From contig CM062383.1 in assembly GCA_031310005.1 (NCBI GenBank), positions 2,728,001-2,792,000 of the forward strand: DNA of 64,000 nucleotides, in the 5' to 3' direction. Made by a program: the position numbers and the translations under genes. The notes under the pieces were generated by a model. That model was not told the DNA's origin. It did not search any database and saw only the letters and a list, made by a program, of their open reading frames with translations. Numbering within the stretch: the stretch's first letter is position 1; each line of letters opens with the position of its first letter. Below are positions 10,289 to 20,301 of this stretch, in pieces. This DNA comes from Dactylellina haptotyla. Taxonomy: Eukaryota > Ascomycota > Orbiliomycetes > Orbiliales > Orbiliaceae.

Positions 10289-13045
10289 ATGGACTATTCA
10301 CCATCTCCACCTAACTCGGTTAACTGGGAGTACACAGGCGTGCCCAGGACTCCACCGAATAGTCTTGATTTTGAGATATTCTCTGATGAGCTAGCTTCTC
10401 ATGGTTTGCAAAATGACGACCCGGTAAGTATTCTTCCTTCCCTCATCATGTAGACTTGAGTTGGCGCTTCAACTGTGTCAATTGGTTTAAGCGTCGGTAC
10501 AAAACCGTTCGTGATTTAGACTTGGGACAGCCTCGTTGCTAGATATATCTTGATACAGCTCCTAACTATTCCAATAACTATATCTAGAACACCAATAAGA
10601 ATAACCACTATAAAAGTATGCCTACTTTGCCTCGTAGCTTGGAAGCTGAAACTGCTGCCGATTTCCCAGCAAATATGCCAATTGGGAATGCGATCAGAGG
10701 GAGACTCGTCAATGTTCTTAATGATGTAAGTGCCCTTTGCTAAACTCGATGCTTCGGAAGTCTCAGAATTTTGCTGACATGAATGTAAAACAGAGAGTTG
10801 CCCTCAACAACGGTCCAGATGCTTTGAAAGATTCTGCCGTCCGATCACAAACTGATAGCTTCGAGCAAGCTGCAAATCGAAGAAGGTCTGATTTTGCTAT
10901 GCAATCTAATTTCGTCCGAAGAGACACCTGGGACTGGACAAAGCACCCACCTCTGCCTGCAGACTCTCCTAGCCCTCACCATTCTTACCCCTTGAACCAA
11001 CTCCCAAATCCAGGTAAGAGTAGCAAGTTCTTGGATCCCCAGCATCAATTGAACTTCAATAATCCAAATACCGGAATTCATCCTACCTTACCCTGGGTTG
11101 GGATGGAGTATTCTAATACTGCAATGGGGTTGAATGCCAATCCTGATCCTGATAGAGGTTACGCTGCGGCGGGTAACTTCTTGCAACCGAATATGATGCC
11201 GCAGAGCTTTAATTATCAATCTCAGCAAAATATGAGACCTTTCACTGGAGGTCGTAGCACACTTAGCGAGCTTCCTATTCCAATGGCTCCACCAATGTCT
11301 GCCTATCCAGCTCCAACTTTCCATCCTTCGATGATTCCACCTTCTATGCCTTGTAAGTACTCTATTCTGGTATTCTATTGGTTTTCTGAGACCTATAAGC
11401 CCAGCTTAGTATAGGATTAGGCATGCGATCTTGTAGTTCAGTGCTAACCTTGAAAACTACCTCTCAGATCCAACTGGACGCACTGATAATGCCAGTTTCA
11501 ATGGACAGTCCATGAACATGGGAAACTCATTTAGAACAATGAGACCACCACCTGGACTTCCTTACCCAGCTCGAGGACGACCAGGGAGGTCGGGATCTCC
11601 TATGATGCAAGAAATTATGCCAATCAAATTATCACCAAGTCTTCATTCCCAAATTCCTCCTGCACTCCTCCAGACTGGTGCTGTAAGTGTTCTAGAGACT
11701 ACCCTTAATGGAGACTCAGGTGTTCAGCCCGCAGCTTCAGAAGATCCAACCAAAAGACGACAGTTCAACGAAGCCTATAAACGCCTTTATATTCTCAAAC
11801 AGATCAAGCAAACCCCTGGTGACGATGTTCTCACCGCCGCAAATTTGAAGCGTCTAGCTGTAAGTGTATACCCCTGCTTTATATCGGTTGGAAACGGATA
11901 CTGATTTCGACTATAGGATGGTCATGACAACGGCGAGTGGGATAAACTACCGATGGAGCACCAGCGCAAATTATTCTACGTTGTGTTCCAACTTCTTGCT
12001 GATACCTTCTGGAAATCCTGCGATAAAATGGAACAGACTATATCTGTCGCTACCACTATCCTCAGCAAAAGCCATCTACCAGATGATTCTCTCGTAGAAG
12101 AAAAGGACTGGCTTCAAGAAGCTCTTCCGGAAACACATGAAACCGTCTGGAAAACTTTGAGACCACATATTTCCTTCGATAGAGATCCTCTTCTCTTGTG
12201 GAACCGTCGAATTTTCGACCCATATTACCCCAATCTTAAGGAGATTCCACCAATTCCTTCTCCAGCGCGTCCTGTCTTCTCAGAGCACGAGATTCTGATG
12301 GAACTCGGGGCGGTTCTACAAGAAGTTCGCGACTACTCGAGACGTTACTTTTCCGCTCTTGGAGCCGATCCTCTTGATTCTGAGATGCAAGCATTCTTGC
12401 TTGAAATGTGCGGTGGATCTGAAGAGTTACTGGCCAGTCTGATCAACAGTGTCGACTCGAAGTATCTGCTTGTTGCGGGATTTATCAAGCGCATTCTTTT
12501 CAAAATATGCCTAGGCACTGGCTGGTTCTGGGAGGGTCTGTGCGACAAACTCTCTGGATTGTTTTCTCTGGAGGAGAATTTGTTCAACGATCCTGGTATG
12601 TTTACATCTTTATATTCTAGTTTCTATCTCTTATATTTGAATTTGGCTAATTTGTTTCCGCTCACAAGGCTATGACCATCGCCAAATTGCCTCCATTCAA
12701 TGGCGTTCTCACCGATTTATGCAATTTATGGACCAGCCATGGTTCGAACAATATGTTAGCGATCCACGTTCCAAACATGTCGCAGATAAAATGTACGAAT
12801 TACTGTTACCATTGCAAAGAAAAACTGAGGCCACAATGGGTTTTCTGCCCAAACGCGAATTCGGTCTCTACGAAGACCTCTTCGAGCTCGTCCAGTGTTT
12901 TGCTCGACTCGCAGCAAAGATGTACGAAGCCAACGCTCTCTGGCCGTACAGGTTCCCAGAACCGGGTGAGATCTTGGACAAATCTCGAATGATGTGGGAT
13001 GATCCCGAACGGAAGAAAATGGTGGCGATTGTTACATCAGAATAG
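10289..13045 (+). CDS. Unrecognised six-exon protein ending at a suspicious in-frame TAG
   Basis: Exons 10289-10423, 10588-10725, 10794-11352, 11468-11859, 11917-12595 and 12669-13045 join in phase to 759 aa. Residues 1 to about 290 are disordered and rich in Pro, Asn and Ser. From about residue 290 (RRQFNEAYKRLYILKQIKQ) onward the chain looks folded and mainly helical, with many aromatic residues (FYVVFQLLADTFWKSCDKME, GWFWEGLCDKLSGLF). I recognise no family. The ATG at 10289 was chosen because the frame upstream offers only GTG. The stop TAG at 13043-13045 is followed, after six bases in the same frame, by the ATG of a 459-codon ORF. No promoter or 3' UTR can fit between them, so the two are probably one transcription unit, and possibly one protein through readthrough or a sequence error. 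Confidence 0.7.
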
Positions 13046-13051
13046 TTCTCG

Positions 13052-14431
13052 ATGGAACAACATAGAGTTGGCAATAGAACTCCGGTTCTGTTCTCTCATA
13101 CACCTGAAATCCACCGACAGATCCTACACACACCTGGTAAAGAACCGATTGACACTCTCATCGTCAAGGCGGAATGTTTAATGTTACCGAGCATGGAGGG
13201 TGTTGGACGCTTCTCTGAAAGTCGTCTCACCGGCGGAATGAGACTTGGATTGCGTAGCGCCGCGCGAAGAATTGCTACGATGCCTGTTCTCAAACACACT
13301 GGTAGTACTGCCCAATTGGCTCGTCTTAGAATGTCCAGTGCTTCCTATCAGACGCCACAAAATAGGCCTCAAAAGGTGTTACCTGTAACTCCCGTCGGCC
13401 AGGGAACCAGCTATAATGCAGTCAGAGCTTCAACATCTGCTCAAAATATCACGCCTATCAGACAAGCACAGACTCAGGGAAATCTGTCTCATATGGGAGG
13501 TAACTTCCATGCTCCGCAAAGAGAACCTGCTATTTCTCAACCCTCCGCGGTTCCACGTATTGCTTATGCTACCAATCCGTATACCGGTGTTGTCAGTCAA
13601 TATATACCTCCGTCTCATATGCCACAGCAGTATCAGATGCCACAAATGCAACAGATGGCCGCTGGTCAAGCCTTTGGCTTGAACCCTCCTTCGTTCACGA
13701 ACCAACCTATCGCTCAAATGAATATGCAATACCCAGGCTATACGCCGCGTATTGAACATCGACCCTTCAATCCAGTCTCTCAATACCAAAGCTATGGGCC
13801 GAGTTTCCCCCAGCAGAACACCGCACCAGTCCGCTTTCCTCCACCAGCGGCTGCAGTCCCAATGGGGCCACCACCAAGCCGACAGGTGGTCCCCTCTGCT
13901 GTTTTCACAAACAGGGGACGCTCCGCAGCGGAGCTGGCTCAACCGCAACCGAGACACGGTATTTCCGTTGTTCGTCTCGACATGGACTCGTCTGGACGCC
14001 TCGTCGCTACTCCCGCTAACAGTGACGCTGATATTTCCGATGCAACGCCACACGTCATCGAAAACAGCGAGACGGGGAGTCCTCACGAAGTCCTTGTCCA
14101 GAGCCGACGACGAAGGGCCCTCACTCCCCGCTTCGCCAGGTTCGACACCAGGTCGACCCGTTCCGTTCCCGACGATTTTCCGTCGTTGGAACGGATGACT
14201 GGTGTCGATGCTGGCGTTGCCGGCTCAGACGTTTCTTCGGAGGCGTCCGGAAGGAGTGAGGGGCGGAAGGAGGGTCCCGCTGTCTTTGACAGCGAAGCGT
14301 TCCCATCCGGTGGCTCACCGGGTGGGAGCGAGGGGGAATACGAGAACGATGAGAACGTTCCGCCCCTGGATAACGTGCCCCCCGTTATCCAGGGGCAACC
14401 TGAGATCACCGATACTGGTGATCTCATCTAA
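13052..14431 (+). CDS. In-frame continuation ORF, disordered Pro/Gln/Ser-rich protein
   Basis: A 459-codon ORF in the same frame as the preceding gene, separated from it by TAG-TTC-TCG. Residues 1 to about 75 look partly folded (VGNRTPVLFSHTPEIHRQIL, EGVGRFSESRLTGGMRLGLR). The rest is low complexity: MPQQYQMPQMQQM repeats, many Pro and Tyr, then an acidic Ser/Gly-rich tail (SEGEYENDENVPPLDNVPP) ending EITDTGDLI. It has no signal peptide and no known domain. The last 270 bases contain a series of inverted repeats, listed separately, and are clearly GC-richer than the exons upstream. The most likely reading is the C-terminal half of the upstream gene product; an independent gene is less likely because there is no promoter space. 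Confidence 0.6.
   Translation: MEQHRVGNRTPVLFSHTPEIHRQILHTPGKEPIDTLIVKAECLMLPSMEGVGRFSESRLTGGMRLGLRSAARRIATMPVLKHTGSTAQLARLRMSSASYQTPQNRPQKVLPVTPVGQGTSYNAVRASTSAQNITPIRQAQTQGNLSHMGGNFHAPQREPAISQPSAVPRIAYATNPYTGVVSQYIPPSHMPQQYQMPQMQQMAAGQAFGLNPPSFTNQPIAQMNMQYPGYTPRIEHRPFNPVSQYQSYGPSFPQQNTAPVRFPPPAAAVPMGPPPSRQVVPSAVFTNRGRSAAELAQPQPRHGISVVRLDMDSSGRLVATPANSDADISDATPHVIENSETGSPHEVLVQSRRRRALTPRFARFDTRSTRSVPDDFPSLERMTGVDAGVAGSDVSSEASGRSEGRKEGPAVFDSEAFPSGGSPGGSEGEYENDENVPPLDNVPPVIQGQPEITDTGDLI
13864..13934. repeat. Two weaker inverted repeats inside the ORF
   Basis: GGGG plus ACCACC at 13864-13875 (with a 2-base CC bulge) pairs with GGTGGTCCCC at 13885-13894. GCTCCG at 13920-13925 pairs with CGGAGC at 13929-13934 across a CAG loop. 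They precede the stronger hairpins downstream. Confidence 0.5.
14163..14194. repeat. Hairpin 1 of coding-region array
   Basis: CCGTTCC-CGACG at 14163-14174 pairs with CGTCG (14181-14185) and GGAACGG (14188-14194). The loop is ATTTTC and a 2-base TT bulge remains: 12 base pairs within coding sequence. Confidence 0.65.
14278..14294. repeat. Hairpin 2 of coding-region array
   Basis: CGCTGTC (14278-14284) and GACAGCG (14288-14294) flank a TTT loop: 7 perfect base pairs. Confidence 0.6.
14301..14327. repeat. Hairpin 3 of coding-region array
   Basis: TCCCATCCGGTG (14301-14312) pairs with CACCGGGTGGGA (14316-14327) across a GCT loop. That is 12 pairs, of which one would be a U-G wobble in RNA. Confidence 0.65.
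14362..14396. repeat. Perfect 14-bp hairpin of coding-region array
   Basis: GCCCCTGGATAACG (14362-14375) and its exact reverse complement (14383-14396) flank a 7-base loop TGCCCCC. It lies about 35 bases before the stop codon of the ORF and is the strongest hairpin I saw in the window. Confidence 0.8.
14401..14426. repeat. Perfect 10-bp hairpin touching the stop region
   Basis: TGAGATCACC (14401-14410) pairs with GGTGATCTCA (14417-14426) across GATACT. The TAA stop follows at 14429-14431 and a very T-rich 3' region begins directly after it. Confidence 0.75.
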
Positions 14432-15520
14432 ATTTTTTCTCTTTTAATTTTTTCGTTATTTTTATATTTTTTGTTTTTGTTTTTATTTTTGTGTTTTTAT
14501 GTTCTTGTTTTTATGTTTTTTTGTTTTATGTTTTTTGTTTTATTTATATAGCGGACTACTTATCTCTTCCTCTCTCAAACCCTTAAAAATATCCTGTATC
14601 TCTAACTCCGTACCTGTATTTAATGATATTTAATAAGTTAGTCCCAAACTACAGTTCTTGTCCCTTTGTTCTCAGTTCTGCGTTGGTTAGTGTGTTATTT
14701 TTGCTTTCGATGTTCTTGGCTTTTGTTGGTAATAATTCACAGCGTCATACTATCGGTACAACTATACGGAATTTAAGCCGATATTTATATTTTAGAGCGG
14801 AATCTACGATCGAAAATCGGTGATATCTGACCGGCCAGCGGCGCCGGAGTCAATTGGGCGTCTGGCGGTATCGGGGCCGAGTATTTCGCAATTGATCCTT
14901 CACCGTTTCTTTAGAACCCGCAGCTACGGCACTCGGTCTAAGATGTCCTGCAGGGCCCCAAAGCGGTAAAACGCGGGGCACTTGGAATCGGGGTTTGGCG
15001 GAGGGGCGAGCAAACCAGCAAAAATTTTTCATCTCATCGTTCGGCTATTGGCGCAAAACGAGAACCGTCGACGGCTAGCCAGCAGAAAGCGCCGGAATCG
15101 CCGCCGTTAGGAGTTAGACTCGCCGGCTAAACTTTGGAAATTTCAGAAAGTTGCAACATCTGAATCGCCGGTTTAGCTAATAAGACTCGGAAGTGCTCGC
15201 ATCGATATCGCACATGTCGTTCTGAGTCATAATTCTCTTCTCTTTCGTATGACCTTCCCTTTAACTCGTCCTGCTTCTTCCCACTTGGCTGGAATTCGAA
15301 AGCACATCCACCCCAATTGCTCTCACAACCTGCGCCTTTGTCGCTCACCGTCCAACTGACCGGCCTCCTCGTACCTGCATAGCTATTACGTCCTGACCTT
15401 TGCACTTTTAGTCTGATTGGCAAGGGAAATTGGGTTCTCACCTGCCGGCTTTGATTGCACACATTTATACTTTTTACTTGTCGTTGTGGGTAGCTTCGGC
15501 GTTTCTGGCACATCATCAAA
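14432..15520. other. 1.1 kb intergenic: T-rich 3' UTR and LEU4 promoter
   Basis: 14432-14545 is a T-rich tract with TTTTTATGTTTTTTG-like words, probably 3' UTR. From about 14820 the DNA becomes GC-richer and should carry the promoter and leader of the 2-isopropylmalate synthase gene. No clear CCGGNNCCGG Leu3-type site was found by eye. Confidence 0.5.
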
Positions 15521-17614
15521 ATGCCGATGTAAGTTTGGCACCTCACCGAAAAAAACACCAAAAAAAGAACAAGCTCCTGTGGCACGGACTGGTTTCCGGT
15601 GGTAACTACCAATTGGAGTATCTGTATACTAATCTTTCGTGCAGGCTCAAGGATCCTTCCCGGAAATACAAGCCCTTCAAGCCTCTGAACCTCCCAGACC
15701 GCCAATGGCCCAGCAAGACCATTGACAAAGCCCCAAGATGGCTTGCTACCGACTTGAGAGACGGGAACCAGTCCCTGGTCGACCCAATGGTTAGCGGATC
15801 CTTAGTTATATCCTGTGGCTCTGGTGTTTCTATGGCTGATTTTTGATATCGAAATAGGACGGTGACCAAAAGCTCCGATTCTTCAACCTCCTCGTCGAAC
15901 TTGGCTATAAAGAAATCGAAGTATCTTTCCCATCCGCCTCGCAAACCGATTCCGACTTCACCCGTCGCCTCATCGAAACACCCGGCGTCACCCCAGATGA
16001 TGTCTACCTCCAAGTCCTATCACCATGCAGAGAAGACTTCGTCAAGCGCACGGTCGAATCTCTCTACGGCGCAAAGAAGGCCATACTCCATCTCTACCTG
16101 GCGACTAGCGAATGCTTCCGCCGGATAGTCTTTGGCATGACAGAAGAAGAGTCCCTTGCTCTTGCGGTCAAGTGCACAAAGTACGCCCGAAGCATTACAA
16201 AGGATTCGCCAGATCCGAAGGTCCGAGAAACCAAGTGGCAGTACGAGTTTAGTCCTGAAACGTTCTCCGATACATCACCGGAGTATGTCATCAGAGTCTG
16301 CAACGCCGTCAAGGAGGCGTGGGAGCCTAGCGTTGAGAATCCTATCATTTTCAACCTCCCCGCCACAGTGGAAATGTCCACTCCAAACGTCTACGCCGAT
16401 CAGATTGAATACTTTTGCCGAAACATCACCGAGAGAGAGAAGGTCTGCGTTTCCCTCCACCCACACAACGACCGAGGGTGCGCTGTAGCAGCCGCCGAGT
16501 TGGCGCAAATGGCCGGTGCGGACAGAGTCGAAGGGTGTCTTTTCGGAAACGGCGAGAGAACGGGCAATGTTGATCTCGTCACCCTTGCTTTGAACCTGTA
16601 CACTCAAGGTGTCTCGCCTGGCATTGACTTCTCCGACATTGGTAAGGTCATTGAGATCGTTGAGGACTCGAACAAGATCCCTGTTCACCCAAGACAACCT
16701 TACGGTGGTCAATTGGTCGTCTGCGCCTTCTCTGGCAGTCATCAAGACGCTATCAAAAAAGGTTTCAAATCCCGCGAAGATTCGGGTGCCGAATATGACG
16801 ATAAATGGGTCATTCCATATCTCCCTTTGGACCCACAAGATATCGGCCGTACCTACGAGGCTGTCATCCGAGTCAACAGCCAGAGCGGAAAGGGAGGTGC
16901 CGCATGGATCATCCTCCAGCACATGCACTTGGATCTCCCCAGAGGCCTGCAGGTCGCCTTCTCGAAGATTGTTCAGAGACAAACCGAGTTGGTCAATCGG
17001 GAACTTCAACCCACAGAAATCGTGAAACTCTTCGAAGATGCGTACTATTTGAAAAATAACCCGAGATTCACCCTCATCGACTACGACATCAAGACCGACA
17101 GAGCGGCGAGTCGTGGGAGGCCTCTCCCCGCCGCCAATGGGAACGGCCGACCCGTCGAAGAACAGTCCAAGAGACACTTTGAAGGTATCATTACGTTGGA
17201 TGGCGTAGAAAGACCCATCCGAGGTGTTGGTAATGGTGCTATCTCAAGTATGGCAAATGCTCTCAAGGGCCTCGGAATCGACCTCGAGGTTAAGGATTAC
17301 AAAGAGCACGCCCTTAGTGCTGGTACCCATGTGAAGGCCGTCGCTTATATCGAGTGCCAGCCTTCGGGTGGAAGAAAGGGCGCAAAGGAGGATGCCGTCT
17401 GGGGAGTCGGTATCCATGAGGATGTGGTACAAGCCAGTTTGATCGCCTTGCTCAGTGCTTCCAGCTCGGTAGGATTGCCCAATCTTAGTTACTGTTGAAT
17501 CGAAACACTAATATATTCTCCGCGATATAGTTCCTTTCCAGCCGACCGAGCACACCGATCACTAATCACTTTGCCAACGGCCACGCGCAAGAGGTTTCTA
17601 CCCTCAATCTTTAA
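15521..17614 (+). CDS. LEU4: 2-isopropylmalate synthase
   Basis: Four exons (15521-15528, 15645-15789, 15858-17468, 17531-17614) give 615 aa. The enzyme condenses acetyl-CoA with 2-oxoisovalerate, the first committed step of leucine synthesis. The chain begins [20 protein letters not shown], then [37 protein letters not shown], the divalent-metal motif LHPHNDRG near residue 250 and [15 protein letters not shown]. The C-terminal LeuA regulatory domain shows [18 protein letters not shown], the part that gives leucine feedback in the family. The first coding exon is only 8 bases long; the phase fits exactly and recreates the conserved MPMLKDPS start. There is no N-terminal extension like the mitochondrial presequence of yeast Leu4, so this start predicts a cytosolic form. 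Confidence 0.95.
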
Positions 17615-17914
17615 ATTTGCCCCACAGATATTCTAGCTACATTTTCTTACAATTATTCTGAAATGGTCACCGAGCCGAAATTTGATATGTTCGAAAGCTG
17701 AAAACTTCGAATAGTATCGTACAGTCGATATCCTAATTTCTGTATAGTTATCTAAATACGAGAAAAAGTTAACTGGTTTTAGCTAAATTTCCTTTTAATT
17801 GTATCTACTTGTATCTCTAGTGCAGAATAAAAGTATTACTATTAATTTCAGATCCTTAACGCCTCCAAGTCTATCTATAAATACAAAAATATAAACACAA
17901 TCTGGGTATCGTCA

Positions 17915-19584
17915 TTAAACACGTTCCTCTGATATATCGCCTAGCTTGCTAGGCGGCTCAACGACCGAGACAACTTTCGGGTTTATATCCGGATTTGTCT
18001 CGGTAACTTGACTCCACGTTGTCTCAACCATGATGCCCTCAATGGCACCATAGTCACTCCCTTCCTCGCTACTGCCACTTGATTCTTTTGAGTCACCCTT
18101 CTCCTCATCGATCAGGGCTTCATCGGAATCTCCTGCTGCATAACTCCAAGCGTTTGCACGTACGCTGCATCTATTCGGATAGCTGAAGCTATTTATATCA
18201 TCTTCCAGTTCCGGGATATCAAATTGTACCCCACTATTTCGTTTTTCCCGCGTGCCCGTATTAATTTGGCCGCCGGATCCTGGATTTCGAGCGCCCATGC
18301 TCACATGTCTACCCGATATGCTAATACCCCGGGATCCCGCCTTTCTACTAACATCATTCCGATAGTTACTGAATAGCGATGAATGCCGTGTCTCCGGTTT
18401 GTGCATGTAACTACTGGTACCGCTGGATTGTCTCCTGTGGTGTTTCCCGTCCATATCGACTATTCGTTTCTCTGCCATATCTCCACCGAATGAACCGGAC
18501 GCACGGGATCCTCGGTTTGTTGTCACGGCGGAGATGGCGGTGCTGTCACGGCCACGTCGGAGAATGCAATATATACTCGGGGCGCAGGCTACTATCGTGG
18601 CGAAGAGGGTTTCAAGCGACGCCCATCTGGTGCGGGATAATTGATAAAATGAATGGCTGAGTCCCTGGACCACGCGCACGATACACATGGCTAGTAGGAA
18701 GAACCCGAGTGAGAAAACTGCCATTAATCGGATACGTCTGTATATATTCAAAAAAGGCAATTAGTAAACTCTCTCAATATATATTTCGGATCCTCAGAAT
18801 ATACGTACTTCTCCCATGGTACCCTCGCCATAAATAGAATTGGAAACGGTAAAGCCAAAAGCATCAAGTCGGTTACCATGTTGCCAATCTCGTACGTGAT
18901 CAACCATCTTGTGGCCTGCACGCATTCATCTGGGCTGGGGAATATCGACCACCACAGGGAAATAGGCTGACACTCGATAAACAAGCCAACCGTGTTTGCG
19001 ATCCACGTCGCCGAGAGGATAAATATGTACGTCGCCATGATTGGTCTTTCATAGGGTAGTTTTCTGATGATCCGCCATAAGAAATCGAGAACGACAAATT
19101 TCAAAGACCATAAACTACAATTGAAATTAGTTTTTTATCCTTGTGTATTTTTGACGAGGCCACCAGGCATCCGAAAGACTTACGTTCCAACAAGCGTAAA
19201 TCGGCTTGGAAGAGTCATTTTGCCGCCTCTGATCAACTTGTCCACCGCCGCCTGTGTTAGATGAAGCTCGCCTGTCTCTATCCTCATCGGAGATATCGCT
19301 AAATTTGAAAAAGAACAATAAAAAGTCAGTTTTCACGTTCACATATCCACCGTAGTAAGAAAAGCAATGGATTGGTTTTTCATACAAAACGGCGACCCCC
19401 AAGCCAACACGAGACTGCTAAAGACGATCCTGAGGCACAGATGCGCCAATGCTATGACCGTCCACGTATCGCCTGCATTCCATCGCTCTTTATACCGTCT
19501 CCGTAAGTAGATTCGAAGGGATAATATGATGAGACTGAGAAAATTGCAAATAAATAACGCTTGGGACATGCGTTTGGACGTCAT
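17915..19584 (-). CDS. Fungal rhodopsin-domain seven-helix membrane protein (PTH11-related type)
   Basis: Four exons (19584-19386, 19298-19184, 19114-18809, 18737-17915) give 480 aa. Helices occur at about residues 10-25, 40-60, 110-125, 130-150, 180-205 and 215-235. They are followed by a cytosolic tail of about 220 aa rich in Ser and charged residues. The tail contains VETTWSQVTE, which resembles the short TTW-x-Q-V motif common at the end of fungal rhodopsin-domain proteins. Other family cues are GELHLTQAAVDKL, IFILSATWIANT, the Cys-containing loop WSIFPSPDECVQ and RVPWEKRIRLMAVFSLG. No CFEM domain precedes it. For intron 1, donor GTATGA at 19385 was preferred because it alone keeps the family frame (ISPMRIETGELH). 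Ligand and function are unknown; such proteins are surface sensors in some fungi. Confidence 0.85.
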
Positions 19585-20301
19585 TGGGATTGTTGGACCA
19601 CTGGCGACGACGGGCTGCTAGCACTCTCTTGCATCGAATATCGAGAAAGATTCCTAGTGAGAATATTTATTTTTCTTTTGAAGGCAGATCTGCGGGGGTG
19701 GGCAACTGGAACCGCATCTTTTTTTTTTTTTTCCTTTGTTTTTAAAGGTGCGGGTAGCTTTATCTCTATAAAGCTTTCGGGACCTGTTGAGGGTGTTTGG
19801 GAGCAACGTGGTATTCTGCATTCGAGATTCGGGTTTCTTAGGATTGGGTGGATTGGTTAGTTCTGGGCATGGCTTGGCTGTTGGATGATGTCATGTATGT
19901 TTCGCCCAGAGCTCGGGGGAAGCTATCGATATGGCTTTTGCAAGTTCGGTAGATAAACATCTACTTGGCATGTTCAGATGGGTATCTCGATGTCCTGGTG
20001 GCATGCTTAAAGCTCAATTGCTAATTGTTTTAGACTTGCACCTTTTCAGAAAATACATAAATATTCGAGAGCACTACACGGAGGGTGCCGGGTCGGCTTA
20101 ATCGTAGGAATGAATGCGGGGCTTCTTCTGTAAATTTTTGTCGATCTGTTCATGGCAGATGGTAGACTACATCAAACTTACCATGAGAAAAGGTGGCGCT
20201 TGATCGAATTCAGACTAGGTTTTGTGATCCTACAAGGTAGTTCCTCGGTTCGACCAGTGGACTCGAGTAATCTGTTGGAAGTGGAGTCCGATCACTCGCG
20301 G
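19585..20301. other. Intergenic, 0.7 kb
   Basis: Upstream region of the rhodopsin-like gene and 3' region of the secreted orphan gene. A T-rich tract lies at about 19720-19731. No gene is seen. Confidence 0.5.

Noticed and set aside
15127-15705. Minus-strand ORF of 192 codons over the LEU4 leader
   Set aside because: Overlaps the conserved first exons of LEU4 and starts at a non-ATG codon; no domain.
16275-17177. 300-codon antisense ORF within LEU4
   Set aside because: A shadow of a conserved enzyme frame with biased codon use.
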